Part shown: positions 32,902 to 44,108 of the stretch, piece by piece
Position numbering within the stretch: the stretch's first letter is position 1
How the letters are laid out: each line of letters opens with the position of its first letter
Assembly: GCA_014879945.1 (NCBI GenBank)
Contig: JACSRE010000242.1
Location: forward strand, 160,316-224,315
Source: Myxococcus sp.
GTDB taxonomy: Bacteria > Myxococcota > Myxococcia > Myxococcales > Myxococcaceae
Direction: 5' to 3'
Length of the DNA stretch: 64,000 bases
Notes under the pieces: model-generated
The model's database searches: none
What the model saw: the letters and a program-made list of their open reading frames with translations, nothing else
What the model was told of the DNA's origin: nothing
Made by a program: the position numbers and the translations under genes

Positions 32902-34452
32902 ATGGTCCTTCTCTTGAGCGTTCTCCTCGCGGCCGCCCCCGCCGCCCAGCCCTCGGTCTTCACCCTCGAGGGGCAGCCGTTCTCGGACACGGCGCGCGCC
33001 GACCTCGCCACGCTCAAGCGCTTCGTGGCCGGCCTCAAGTCCGTCAACGCCCAGGTGCAGGCCAACAAGGCGCTCTTCGCCCTCAAGTCCGACGCCGTGC
33101 TCACGCCCGATCAGAAGCGCACCCTCTTGAGCACCTGGGGCTCGCTCTTCGGCTACTTCTCGTCGATCGAAGGGCTGCGTCACAAGTACTGGGACTTCGT
33201 GAGGGTGCTCCCGACCGACGTGCGCCACGCCTGGGGCTACGTGATCACCCACACCGCGCTCACCGCCCTGCTCGCCTACGGCCTGGCGTTCTCCGACCTC
33301 ACCCTCGGCAACAAGCAGCTCGAGACGCTCCTCGACGAGCCCAACGACGAGTTCGGCGTGCCCGCGGGAGCCTTCGCGGCGTTCAAGCTCAAGGCGATTC
33401 ACGTCGCCACCTCGACCCAGTTGATGACGGGCGACGCCTGGAGCCTCACCATGACGCCGGCGCTCAAGCGCGCCAGGGCCTTCGACGACGCCGACGTGAA
33501 GTGGGCCTGGGCCGAGATGAAGGCCGACTCGAAGCTCGCCAGGGCCTCGCTGACGAAGAGCGGCGTCAAGCTGTTCGCGGGCAACGCCACCGACCTCATG
33601 AAGGACACCACCCTCCACGCCGTGTTCCCGGTGCAGAAGAGCTTCGCGGAGTGGATGGGCGACACCCGGGTCGCGCGCAACGGCAAGCCGCTGCTCCAGA
33701 AGGACTTCGTCGAGAAGATCGTCCTGCCGAAGCTGCAGCCAGGCGACGTGATGGTGACCCGCCAGAACTGGTTCCTCTCGAACATCGGGCTCCCCGGCTT
33801 CTGGCCGCACGCGCTGCTGTACGTGGGTCGCCCCGAGCAGTGGGCGGCGATCGAGCTCGACCCCGGCGTGCAGGCCTGGCTCAAGGCGCAGCCCGAGAAG
33901 CCCGCCACGCTGTCGGACCTGCTCCAGCGGCGCTACCCCTCGAAGTGGAAGGCCTACGCCGAGGGCCGGGACTTTCAGGGCCACGGGCCGATTCGCGTCA
34001 TCGAGTCGATCTCAGAGGGCGTCAGCTTCACCGCCATCGAGCACGCGTTCGGCGTCGATTACCTCGGCGGCCTGCGCCCGCGCGTTCCCCCCGTCGAGAA
34101 GGCCCGCGCCATCGAGCGCGCCTTCAAGTACCAGGGCCGCCCCTACGACTTCGACTTCGACTTCTTCTCGGACTCGACGCTGGTGTGCACCGAGCTCGTC
34201 TACAAGGCCTACCAGCAGGACAAGGACATGAAGGGCCTCGAGCTCCCCCTCGTGGACGTCGCCGGCCGCCGCACCCTGCCCGCCAACGAGATCGTCAGGC
34301 GCTTCGATCTCGAGGCCGACAAGCCCGACCGGCAGCTCGACTTCGTGCTCTTCATCGACGCGAAGGAGAAGGAAGACGCCGTGTTCGAGGCCTCGGCTCA
34401 GGCGCTGCGCGAGACGTGGAAGCGCCTGAAGTGGGACGTGGCGCAGAAATGA
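32902..34452 (+). CDS. Secreted YiiX/YebB-like permuted NlpC/P60 peptidase
   Basis: A 516-residue protein with a signal peptide (LLLSVLLAAAPAAQ). The C-terminal half (about 285-490) fits the circularly permuted papain-like YiiX family: GDVMVTRQN, FWPHALLYVG with catalytic His, then Cys in STLVCTELVYKAY. The first half (20-280) is helical and unrecognised. It probably acts on peptidoglycan peptides or lipid amide bonds in the envelope. Its stop overlaps the next ATG by four bases. Confidence 0.85.
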   Translation: MVLLLSVLLAAAPAAQPSVFTLEGQPFSDTARADLATLKRFVAGLKSVNAQVQANKALFALKSDAVLTPDQKRTLLSTWGSLFGYFSSIEGLRHKYWDFVRVLPTDVRHAWGYVITHTALTALLAYGLAFSDLTLGNKQLETLLDEPNDEFGVPAGAFAAFKLKAIHVATSTQLMTGDAWSLTMTPALKRARAFDDADVKWAWAEMKADSKLARASLTKSGVKLFAGNATDLMKDTTLHAVFPVQKSFAEWMGDTRVARNGKPLLQKDFVEKIVLPKLQPGDVMVTRQNWFLSNIGLPGFWPHALLYVGRPEQWAAIELDPGVQAWLKAQPEKPATLSDLLQRRYPSKWKAYAEGRDFQGHGPIRVIESISEGVSFTAIEHAFGVDYLGGLRPRVPPVEKARAIERAFKYQGRPYDFDFDFFSDSTLVCTELVYKAYQQDKDMKGLELPLVDVAGRRTLPANEIVRRFDLEADKPDRQLDFVLFIDAKEKEDAVFEASAQALRETWKRLKWDVAQK

Positions 34453-35258
34453 AGGCCTACGAGCTGGGCAAGCCCCCCGGGCAGTCCGCGCTCATCGACG
34501 CGCTGGCCCGGGTGCCGCCCCGGCTCGATCTCGCCGCCCTCGCCATCGCCCAGCTCCAGGAAGCGCCGATCGACGAGAAGCTGGTGCTGACCAACCTCGA
34601 CCTCTGGGCAGATCGCGTTCACGCCCGCGCCGACAAGGGCCGCATCGACGCGCTCGTCTCGGTGCTGGTGGAGGACGAGGGGTTCGAGGGCGACCAGCTC
34701 ACCTACCACGCCCCCGAGAACAGCTACCTCGATCGGGTGATGGAGCGCCGCCGCGGCCTGCCCATCACCCTCACCGTGCTCTTCATGGAAGTCGGTCGCC
34801 GCGCCGGCCTCGACGTGCAGGGCGTGGGGCTGCCGGGCCACTTCGTCGCGCGCCTCGACGACGAGCTCTTCGACCCCTTCCACGAAGGCCGCCGCCTCTC
34901 CATCGAAGACTGCCAGGCGCTGGTGGCGAGGGCCGGCGCGACCTTCGATCAGCGGCACCTCGCCCCGGTCGCGCCCCGGGCGATCTGCTGGCGAATGCTG
35001 AACAACCTCAAGAACGGGTGGATTCAGCAGGCCCAGCCCGCGCAGGCGCTACCGGTCGTCGACCTGCTGCTCACGCTCGCGCCCAGGCACCCGGCCGAGC
35101 TGCGGCTGCGCGCCGGGCTGCTGCTCGATCTCGGCGCCTTCCGGGCGGCGTTGACCGATCTCGAGGCGTGCCTGAAGGAGCGCCCCGAGCCGCCCGACGT
35201 CGCCGACCTGCGGCGCACCGTCCAGACGCTCCAGCAGCGCATCGGCCGCCTGCACTGA
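34449..35258 (+). CDS. SirB1/transglutaminase-like protein with TPR region
   Basis: A 269-residue protein. Residues about 40-190 fit the SirB1 family (ENSYLDRVMERRRGLPITL, VGLPGHFVAR, FDPFHEGRRLS), which has a transglutaminase-like fold. The Cys of a true transglutaminase is not seen at the expected place (GLPITLTVL), so it may be non-catalytic. C-terminal TPR-like helices follow (NGWIQQAQPAQALPVVDLLL). It is coupled to the YiiX-like gene. Confidence 0.87.
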   Translation: MKAYELGKPPGQSALIDALARVPPRLDLAALAIAQLQEAPIDEKLVLTNLDLWADRVHARADKGRIDALVSVLVEDEGFEGDQLTYHAPENSYLDRVMERRRGLPITLTVLFMEVGRRAGLDVQGVGLPGHFVARLDDELFDPFHEGRRLSIEDCQALVARAGATFDQRHLAPVAPRAICWRMLNNLKNGWIQQAQPAQALPVVDLLLTLAPRHPAELRLRAGLLLDLGAFRAALTDLEACLKERPEPPDVADLRRTVQTLQQRIGRLH

Positions 35259-35266
35259 CTCCGACG

Positions 35267-37501
<2,235 letters not shown>

Positions 37502-37563
37502 CGGGCTGGCACTCTACCGGGGCACCGGCCGGTTGCGAGGAATCGCGCCCGTCTGGACGGACG

Positions 37564-37593
37564 TTGAACCGACCGCCCGCGTGCGCGTAAGCA
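37564..37593 (+). promoter_or_regulatory. Promoter of the secreted protein at 37600
   Basis: TTGAAC (37564-37569), an 18-base spacer and TAAGCA (37588-37593), six bases before ATG 37600. Predicted leaderless. Confidence 0.45.
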
Positions 37594-37599
37594 GGCGTC

Positions 37600-38115
37600 A
37601 TGATCATGCTCGTGCTGCAGGTGGTGCTGGCGCAGGGGCCTGGCTCGACGCTCGAGACCAAATCGCCGGAGCAGGCGCACCCGTCTGACGTCTCGACCTC
37701 GGTCATCACCTCGGACGTCAAGACGCGGCAGCTCGAGGGGTCGGCGGCCTCGTCGCTCAACGTTCGCAACACCGACGCCCTCATTCGCAAGGTGACGCTC
37801 GTCGAGGGCCGCAGCGCGCCGTGCGAGCACTTCGCCACCCAGGCCGTCTGCGACGATCCCTCGGTGATCCGCTTCGAGGTGGTGAACGCGCCGCTCCCCT
37901 CGTCAGACGGCGGCGGCCCGCCCGTCCCTCACTTCAGCTTCACAGCGCTCAAGCCCGGTCGCACGACGTGTTCGTGCGGACAGCCCAGGAACCTTCAGCT
38001 CGTCTATGAGTTCACCGTCGGCTCGCTCGAAGACGCCGTGCGGCCGGTCGCGAGAAAAGTGGTAGGCGACGCATTCTCACGGCTGTATACGCAGCGCCGC
38101 AGTCTGGTCCCGTAG
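37600..38115 (+). CDS. Secreted protein of unknown function, 3' end overlapping tRNA-Arg
   Basis: A 171-residue protein with a short hydrophobic N terminus (MIMLVLQVVLAQG). The mature part is beta-rich with paired Cys (PCEHFATQAVCDD, TTCSCG). The expected last strand is LVYEFTVG near 149; the following about 30 residues run through a probable tRNA promoter (TATACG, 38086-38091). The TAG stop lies inside the tRNA-Arg gene. The function is unknown. A frameshift near the end would restore an earlier stop. Confidence 0.65.
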   Translation: MIMLVLQVVLAQGPGSTLETKSPEQAHPSDVSTSVITSDVKTRQLEGSAASSLNVRNTDALIRKVTLVEGRSAPCEHFATQAVCDDPSVIRFEVVNAPLPSSDGGGPPVPHFSFTALKPGRTTCSCGQPRNLQLVYEFTVGSLEDAVRPVARKVVGDAFSRLYTQRRSLVP

Positions 38116-38179
38116 CTCAGCTGGATAGAGTACTGGCCTCCGAAGCCAGGGGTCGCGCGTTCGAATCGCGCCGGGACCG
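38106..38179 (+). tRNA. tRNA-Arg (CCG)
   Basis: A complete 74-base cloverleaf: acceptor GGTCCCG/CGGGACC, D-arm GCTC...GAGT, anticodon stem CTGGC/GCCAG with loop CTCCGAA (anticodon CCG, decodes CGG), T-loop GTTCGAATC and discriminator G. CCA is not encoded. The first ten bases overlap the end of the upstream reading frame. Confidence 0.94.
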
Positions 38180-38202
38180 CTCGCCTCACCTCCTCGATGG
38201 CT

Positions 38203-38222
38203 GTCGCGACGCGTTACGCGAC
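38203..38222. repeat. Inverted repeat upstream of ald
   Basis: GTCGCG (38203-38208) and CGCGAC (38217-38222) with an 8-base loop. It is just upstream of the possible -35 of ald. It could be an operator or the end structure of the tRNA transcript. Confidence 0.3.
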
Positions 38223-38227
38223 TTCCA

Positions 38228-38256
38228 TTGACTCCGTGATGGTTCTCTTCGACAAG
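38228..38256 (+). promoter_or_regulatory. ald promoter
   Basis: TTGACT (38228-38233), a 17-base spacer and GACAAG (38251-38256), a weak -10. The start would give a leader of about 20 bases with GGAGG at 38275-38279. Confidence 0.4.
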
Positions 38257-38284
38257 ACGCGCGCTTTTCTGCCCGGAGGCACGC

Positions 38285-39406
38285 GTGATCGTCGGAGTTC
38301 CCAAAGAAATCAAAACCCGTGAGTACCGCGTCGGCATGACGCCGGCCATCGCCAAGGCCTACATCACGGCTGGCCACCAGGTCTTCATCGAGAAGTCCGC
38401 TGGCGAAGGCGCTGGCATCAGCGACGGTGACTTCGAGCGCGTGGGCGCGCAGCTGATCGCGACCGCCGACGAGCTGTGGAAGCGCTCCGAGATGATCGTC
38501 AAGGTCAAGGAGCCCATCGAGCCCGAGTACGCCCGCATGCAGGAAGGGCAGATCATCTACACGTACTTCCACCTCGCGGCGGTGCCCGAGCTGGCGAAGG
38601 TGCTGATCAAGAAGAAGATCGCCGCCGTCGCCTACGAGACCATTCAGCCCGAAGACGGCTCGCTGCCGCTGCTCAAGCCGATGTCCGAGGTCGCGGGGAA
38701 GATGTCGATTCAGGTCGGCGCCACCTCGCTCGAGAAGGCGCACGGCGGCAAGGGCATTCTCCTGGGCGGCGTGCCCGGCGTTCGCCCCTGCAAGGTCGCC
38801 ATTCTCGGGGGCGGCGTGGTGGGCACCTGCGCGGCCAAGGTCGCCGTCGGCATGGGCGCCGACGTCACCATCCTCGACGTCAACCTTGACCGCCTCACCT
38901 ACCTCGACGACATCTTCCAGGGGCGCCTGCGCACCTTGATGAGCGACTCCGAGAACATCGCCCACGCGGTGCGCACGTCTGATCTCGTGGTCGGCGCCGT
39001 GCTCATCCCCGGCGCCAAGGCCCCCAAGCTGGTCTCGGCCGAGCTGATCAAAGAGATGTCGAAGGGCTCGGTCGTCGTCGACGTCGCCGTCGATCAGGGC
39101 GGCTGCATCGAGACCATCAAGGCCACCACCCACGACAACCCGACCTACGAGGTCTCGGGCGTCATCCACTACGGCGTGGCGAACATGCCCGGCGCGGTGC
39201 CGATGACCTCGACCTTCGCCCTCACCAACGCCACCCGCCCCTACGGCCGCAAGATCGCCGACCTCGGGCTGAGCGCCGCGGTGAAGAGCGACCCGGCGCT
39301 CGCCAAGGGCCTCAACACCTTCGGCGGCCACGTCACCTACGAGGCCGTCGCCCGCGATCTCGGCTACCCCTATGTGCCGATCGAGAAGGCCATCGAAGGC
39401 AAGTGA
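38285..39406 (+). CDS. ald: Alanine dehydrogenase
   Basis: A 373-residue NAD-dependent enzyme for L-alanine to pyruvate plus ammonia. It matches end to end: [19 protein letters not shown] at the N terminus, YFHLAA, the Rossmann [22 protein letters not shown] and [13 protein letters not shown] start with GGAGG at 38275-38279, five bases upstream. It is a single gene, bounded by tRNA-Arg and a terminator. Confidence 0.96.
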   Translation: MIVGVPKEIKTREYRVGMTPAIAKAYITAGHQVFIEKSAGEGAGISDGDFERVGAQLIATADELWKRSEMIVKVKEPIEPEYARMQEGQIIYTYFHLAAVPELAKVLIKKKIAAVAYETIQPEDGSLPLLKPMSEVAGKMSIQVGATSLEKAHGGKGILLGGVPGVRPCKVAILGGGVVGTCAAKVAVGMGADVTILDVNLDRLTYLDDIFQGRLRTLMSDSENIAHAVRTSDLVVGAVLIPGAKAPKLVSAELIKEMSKGSVVVDVAVDQGGCIETIKATTHDNPTYEVSGVIHYGVANMPGAVPMTSTFALTNATRPYGRKIADLGLSAAVKSDPALAKGLNTFGGHVTYEAVARDLGYPYVPIEKAIEGK

Positions 39407-39480
39407 GCCCGTGACGCCGCTGTCAGCCTGACGCGCTGCGCACGCTGGCCCGCGCCACTGTGTCAGCCCCTGCTCAACCG

Positions 39481-39510
39481 CCGCCCGGAAACCCTCGCGG
39501 TTCCGGGCGG
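39481..39510 (+). terminator. Terminator of ald
   Basis: A perfect 10-bp stem (CCGCCCGGAA/TTCCGGGCGG) with a 10-base loop is followed by TTGTCTTT. It lies 74 bases after the ald stop. Confidence 0.8.
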
Positions 39511-39583
39511 TTGTCTTTGTGGCCTCCCCGGCACTCGCCCTGCACTGCCCCCTGACCACGGTGGCAGGCCGCAGACGCCACCC

Positions 39584-39612
39584 CGCACGAAATAGCTCAG
39601 CGGATTCGTGCG
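39584..39612 (+). promoter_or_regulatory. Inverted repeat upstream of the ECF sigma gene
   Basis: CGCACGAA (39584-39591) and TTCGTGCG (39605-39612), perfect 8-bp arms with a 13-base spacer, then TTTGACC. It may be an operator or an attenuator hairpin in the sigma-factor leader. Confidence 0.4.
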
Positions 39613-39654
39613 TTTGACCGGTTCGGCAGCAGCATCGGCCAGGGAGACGGACAC

Positions 39655-40272
39655 ATGTTGGGGTTCTCGACCAGGAGTGACAAGGCGCGCGCGGAGTTCG
39701 AAGGGCTCGTCGCCCCGTGGCTCGACGCCCTCTACGGCGGCGCCCTGCGGCTGACCCGCAACGAGCGCGACGCGGAAGATCTGGTGCAGGACACGGTGAT
39801 GCGGGCCTACCGCTTCTTCGACAAGTTCCAGCGCGGCACCAACTTCCGGGCGTGGCTCTTCAAGATCCTCACCAACACCTTCATCAACGGGTACCGGCGA
39901 CAGGTGAAGGAGCGCTCCCTCGGTGACGAGTCGGAGCGGCAGAGCGTCGAGGCGCAGTTCTTCTCGTCCGACACCACCGATCAGGCGCAGAACCCCGAGG
40001 ACTACCTCGTTCAGCGGGTGATGAGCGAAGACGTGCTCAAGGCCATCGACACCCTGCCCATCGACTTCCGCATGGTGGTGATCCTCGCCGACCTCCAGGA
40101 GTTCTCGTACAAGGAGATCGCCGAGATCCTCGACGTGCCGGTGGGTACGGTGATGAGCCGGCTCTTCCGGGGCCGCCGCCAGCTCGAGGCGGTGCTGCGG
40201 AAGGACGAGCACGAAGCAGCAGCCCCCCTGGTCGACTTGAACGCGTACCGGGAGCGGAAGAAGCTGGGCTGA
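39655..40272 (+). CDS. ECF-type RNA polymerase sigma factor
   Basis: A 205-residue sigma-70 family factor with only regions 2 and 4. Region 2 runs ERDAEDLVQDTVMRAYRFF to RAWLFKILTNTFIN; region 4 is SYKEIAEILDVPVGTVMSRL. AGGGAGA (39641-39647) supports the ATG. The zinc-finger anti-sigma gene starts 25 bases downstream. A non-conserved charged insert (about 85-105) separates the regions. Confidence 0.93.
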   Translation: MLGFSTRSDKARAEFEGLVAPWLDALYGGALRLTRNERDAEDLVQDTVMRAYRFFDKFQRGTNFRAWLFKILTNTFINGYRRQVKERSLGDESERQSVEAQFFSSDTTDQAQNPEDYLVQRVMSEDVLKAIDTLPIDFRMVVILADLQEFSYKEIAEILDVPVGTVMSRLFRGRRQLEAVLRKDEHEAAAPLVDLNAYRERKKLG

Positions 40273-40297
40273 GCGAGCGTTGAAGCCCCGAACCCGA

Positions 40298-41113
40298 ATG
40301 AACTGCCCCGACGTCGACCCCCTGCTGATGCCCTACCTCGATGGCGAGGTGGTGGAGGCCGATCGGCTCGAGGTCGAGCAGCACCTGGCCAGCTGTGAGC
40401 CCTGCGCGAAGCGGTCAGAGCGCTCGCGACACCATCGAACCCTCGTGCGCACCCTGGCGAAGGCGGGCACGCCGGCCGCGCCCGAAGCGCTCAAGGCGCG
40501 GGTCTTCACCACCATTCGCTCGGAGCAGACCCGGCAGCGCCAGCGGCGCTTCCTGCGTCTCTCCGCGGCGGCCGCGGGGGTCGCCCTCTGCGCGCTGGCC
40601 GGTCACCACCAGTGGCGCTCGTTCCAGCGGCGCCTGTACGTCGAAGACGCCGCCAGCCGGCACGCCCGTCAGTTCCCCCTCGAGGTGCGGCTGCCCCAAC
40701 CCGAAGCCCTCGAGGCCTGGTTCGATGGCAAGCTCGGCCACCGGGTGGCGGTGCCGCGCTTCCCCAACGCCACCGCCGAGGGCGCGCGGGTGTTGAACGT
40801 GCGCGAGAAGCAGGCGGCCTACATTCGCTACGACGCGCCCACGCGCGCCTCGGCCCAGCCACGGCAGGTGGGCCTCTTCGTCTTCGGCGACAACGCCAAC
40901 GACGTCGACGTAGGCGCGCGCGGCGAGCCCAGCCTGGGCAACTCCAACGGCTACAACGTCGTCACCTGGCGCGAGGGCGACATCGTCTACCAGCTCGTCA
41001 CCGATCTCGAGGAAGACGACATTCGCGAGCTCTTGCCCTCGGAGCCTGGCCGCGCCCCGCTCCCGACGGCCCGCCAGCCCCTCGAGGCCCAGCCGGCCTC
41101 CTTCCGGCGCTGA
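40298..41113 (+). CDS. Zinc-binding anti-sigma factor, membrane-anchored
   Basis: A 271-residue partner of the ECF factor. The ZAS motif is complete: Cys3, His29, Cys33 and Cys36 (HLASCEPC). One membrane segment follows (about 88-105, AAAAGVALCALAGHH), then an extracytoplasmic domain with FVFGDNANDVDVG and NVVTWREGDIVYQLV. That C-terminal half may be the sensor. The ATG was chosen over a TTG six codons upstream. Confidence 0.88.
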   Translation: MNCPDVDPLLMPYLDGEVVEADRLEVEQHLASCEPCAKRSERSRHHRTLVRTLAKAGTPAAPEALKARVFTTIRSEQTRQRQRRFLRLSAAAAGVALCALAGHHQWRSFQRRLYVEDAASRHARQFPLEVRLPQPEALEAWFDGKLGHRVAVPRFPNATAEGARVLNVREKQAAYIRYDAPTRASAQPRQVGLFVFGDNANDVDVGARGEPSLGNSNGYNVVTWREGDIVYQLVTDLEEDDIRELLPSEPGRAPLPTARQPLEAQPASFRR

Positions 41114-41155
41114 GCGCTCGGCGCGAGACAGTCGCTGTCGTCTGACGGTCATTCG

Positions 41156-41184
41156 TTGACCCCCTCGGATCGCGCCGGTAGCCT
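41156..41184 (+). promoter_or_regulatory. frzS promoter
   Basis: TTGACC (41156-41161), a 17-base spacer and TAGCCT (41179-41184), eight bases before the frzS ATG. Predicted leaderless; no ribosome binding site is present. Confidence 0.5.
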
Positions 41185-41192
41185 TCCCGCAC

Positions 41193-42908
41193 ATGTCCAA
41201 GACAGTTTTGATCGTCGAGAAAGACGTCGCGCTCATGCAGGCCATGCGTGACTCACTCGTGGGGCGGGGCTTTGGGGTCGAAGAGACGACCGACGGAAAG
41301 GCGGTGCCCGAGCTCGTCAAGAAGCACCGGCCCGACTGCGTGGTGCTGGCGGTCGAGCTCGACGCTGGGCAGAACGGCTACATCCTCTGCAAGAAGCTCA
41401 AGAGCGACGACGATCTCAAGGGCGTGCCGGTGGTGATCGTCGGCGACCCCAAGGGCTTCGCCCAACACCAGAAGCTCAAGACCCGCGCCGAGGACTACCT
41501 GGGCAAGCCGTTCGACGCCGCTGCCGTCGTCGATCGCGTCGGCGCCCTGGCCGGCTACCCGCCCGAGCCCGAGGCTGCGCCCGTCAGCGACGAGGGCGGC
41601 TTCGACCCCGGCGATCTGCTCGATGAAGACAGCGCCCCCTCGGACGAGCTCGCGCTCGAGGGCGCGACCAACGAAGAGACGGTCGGTAACAGCGACCCCG
41701 ACTTCGAGATGGTCGACGCCATGTTCGACGACAAGCCGCCTGGAGAAGAGATCGTCGTCGAAGAAGAGCTGAGCGCCGGCAACGAAGAGATCCCCCTCTC
41801 GACCCCGGGCTTCGACGACGAGGAGTTCCCGCCTGAGAAGACCGTGGTGGGCATGATGCCGCTGGCGCCGCCGAAGCCGCCGGCCAGCTCGCCCCCGGTG
41901 CGCAAGGAGCCAGAGAAGAAGGCCGCCCCCATCACCTCGTCGCCGTCGATGAGCGGCGACGGCGCCGAAGCCCGCGAGCTGCGCGCCAGGGTCGCCGAGC
42001 TGTCGAGCGCGCTGGAGGACGCCTCGCGCCGCAGCACCGAGCTGGAAGAGCGGGCCCGCGACCTCGAAAGCCAGCTCGAGTCACGCCAGGCCGAGCTCGA
42101 CGCCGCCAAGACCGGCGGCGGCGGCAAGAGCGACAAAGAGGTCTTCACGCTCCGCGACTCGGTGAACAAGAAGGACAAAGAGATCCTCCGGCTCAAGACC
42201 GAGCTCAACGACAAAGAGAAGGAGATCGTCGAGCTCCGCGAGAAGGAGAACACGCTCGATCAACAGCTCTCGGAGTCGTCAGGTGAGCTCGCCCGCAAGG
42301 ACGCCCAGCTCAAGACGCTGACCACCAAGTCGGAGCAGCTCTCCGCCGAGCGCAAGAAGCTCGACCAGCAGCTGTCTGCCTCGAAGGAAGAGGCGCGCGC
42401 GGCCTCGGCGAGGCTCACCTCGCTCCAGACCGACTTCGATCTGCTCCAGCCCCGCGCCCAGGAGCTCGAGCAGGAGCTCGAGGCGCTCCGCGCCGACAAG
42501 GCCGAGCAGGAGAACGCGCGCCAGCAGGCCGAGGCCGATCTGGCCGAGGCGCGCGGCGAGCTCGAGGCCGTCAAGGGCCAGCTCGAGGAGCGCAGCACCG
42601 AGGCCGACGACGTGCGCAGCCAGCTCGAGCAGGCGCAGATCGATCTCGACGGCGCCCGCAACCAGGTCACCACACAGGCGCAGGCCTTCGCCGACGAGAT
42701 CTCGGGCTTGCGCCAGCGCATCGCCGACCTCGAGGGCGAGTCGAAGCGCCACGAAGACCGCGCCAACCGCCAGCAGGCGCGGCTCAAGGCCGTGCTGCAG
42801 GACGAAGAGCGGGTGCGCGAGGTGCTGGAGCAGGCGCTCTCGCAGCTCAAGCACGAGGGCTCGGACGGTGACGACGAGCTCGAGATCGACGAGATCGCCG
42901 AGGCGTGA
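41193..42908 (+). CDS. frzS: FrzS-like pseudo-receiver coiled-coil protein
   Basis: A 571-residue protein. Residues 1-122 are a receiver-like domain very close to my memory of Myxococcus FrzS (VVLAVELDAGQNGYILCKKL, VPVVIVGDPKGFAQH). The phospho-acceptor site is lost, with Glu55 where FrzS has Asp55, and the switch Thr is Gly. Lys105 is kept. An acidic linker (125-260) leads to a coiled coil (about 265-550) and an acidic tail. FrzS moves between cell poles and is needed for type IV pilus-driven social motility. It is solitary here, downstream of an ECF/anti-sigma pair. Confidence 0.92.
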   Translation: MSKTVLIVEKDVALMQAMRDSLVGRGFGVEETTDGKAVPELVKKHRPDCVVLAVELDAGQNGYILCKKLKSDDDLKGVPVVIVGDPKGFAQHQKLKTRAEDYLGKPFDAAAVVDRVGALAGYPPEPEAAPVSDEGGFDPGDLLDEDSAPSDELALEGATNEETVGNSDPDFEMVDAMFDDKPPGEEIVVEEELSAGNEEIPLSTPGFDDEEFPPEKTVVGMMPLAPPKPPASSPPVRKEPEKKAAPITSSPSMSGDGAEARELRARVAELSSALEDASRRSTELEERARDLESQLESRQAELDAAKTGGGGKSDKEVFTLRDSVNKKDKEILRLKTELNDKEKEIVELREKENTLDQQLSESSGELARKDAQLKTLTTKSEQLSAERKKLDQQLSASKEEARAASARLTSLQTDFDLLQPRAQELEQELEALRADKAEQENARQQAEADLAEARGELEAVKGQLEERSTEADDVRSQLEQAQIDLDGARNQVTTQAQAFADEISGLRQRIADLEGESKRHEDRANRQQARLKAVLQDEERVREVLEQALSQLKHEGSDGDDELEIDEIAEA

Positions 42909-42911
42909 CGG

Positions 42912-44108
42912 TCAGCCCTTCTTGGGCTCGTTCTTCCGCTGCACCATCTTCTTCGCCATCATCTGAATCGCGCCCGCGACGTTCTTGTCTTTCGCGAGCG
43001 ACTTCACGTCGGCCTCGGCCAGGGTGTTCAAGAAGCGCATCAGCACCTGCGCGGGCACCTTGGGGTTCTTCACCAGCGCCAGCCGCACCGGGTACTTCCG
43101 CGTCCACTCCCGGTGTGAGTAGACGACGCGCAGCACGTCTTCGTTGGCGCCCTTGTTCATCGCCTGCGCCATCACCTCGCCGTCGGTGATGCGAGGGCTG
43201 CGGATCACCGCGAGCGCCACCAGCTTGTTGGCGTCGCGAATCAGCATGGTGCGCACCTCTTTGTTGCCCTTCGAGGCCAGCTTGATGCGCTCCGAGACCG
43301 ACATCTTGGCGATCTGCTGCGTCAGGGTGAGCTTCTTGGCCTCTTCGAGCTTGGCCTCCTGCTCCGCCAGGCGCTGGGCCTTCTCGGCGTCGGCCGGCGC
43401 GTCGGCGTCGATCACGCCCACCCCGAACTCGTTGATGATCTCGTCGGCCGTCGGCCCCGTTGCGATCGGCTGGGTCGCGGCCTGGGGGCCGAAGAGCCGA
43501 ACCTTCGCCGCCTGCATCTGCGGCACGTCGGGCAGGTCGAGCCCGTTACGAATCGCGAAGTCGCAGACGCCGTCGATCAGCGCGCCCTCGGCGACGGGGT
43601 TCAACGCCAGCTGCCGCACGATGTTCTCGTGGCGCAACAGGCGCAGCTGGTTCTGGCTGATCAGCTCGGCGAGCTTCTGGCTGCACACCGCGGCCACGCC
43701 GGCGACCGCCTGATCGGGCGTGCTGGCGTTGAGGATCAGCATCTCGGCGTAGACGTCGTTGGCGACGTACACCTCGAGGAACCAGCCCAGCACGATGGGC
43801 TGCACGCCCTCGTCGCGGAACCCCGAGGCGGCGATGCGATCGGGCAGCGTCGAGGCCGTCTTGCCGGCCGTCTCGCGGATCTTCTCTTCGGCGTCGTACA
43901 TCAGCATGAACAACGCCCCGAGCATGTCGGGCGGGTTGAGGGGCACCAGCGCCTTCGCCGCCATCATGCGCAGGGGCACCGGCGCTTTGGGGTCGACGTG
44001 CTTGCGCATGTTCTCGGGCAAGAAGTCGGCGGTGATGGGGCACGCCGAGGCGACCGCCGGCTCGGCGGCGGCCTCGACGGACTCGGGCTGAACGGGCGCG
44101 TCACTCAT
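42912..44108 (-). CDS. Helical repeat protein of unknown function in the birA-coaX operon
   Basis: A 398-residue cytosolic protein rich in alpha-helix, with HEAT-like pairs in both halves ([43 protein letters not shown]) around an acidic coiled region (about 235-265). I know no named family. ATG overlaps the coaX stop by four bases. The C-terminal basic tail ends QRKNEPKKG. Probably an adaptor. Confidence 0.8.
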   Translation of the reverse strand: MSDAPVQPESVEAAAEPAVASACPITADFLPENMRKHVDPKAPVPLRMMAAKALVPLNPPDMLGALFMLMYDAEEKIRETAGKTASTLPDRIAASGFRDEGVQPIVLGWFLEVYVANDVYAEMLILNASTPDQAVAGVAAVCSQKLAELISQNQLRLLRHENIVRQLALNPVAEGALIDGVCDFAIRNGLDLPDVPQMQAAKVRLFGPQAATQPIATGPTADEIINEFGVGVIDADAPADAEKAQRLAEQEAKLEEAKKLTLTQQIAKMSVSERIKLASKGNKEVRTMLIRDANKLVALAVIRSPRITDGEVMAQAMNKGANEDVLRVVYSHREWTRKYPVRLALVKNPKVPAQVLMRFLNTLAEADVKSLAKDKNVAGAIQMMAKKMVQRKNEPKKG

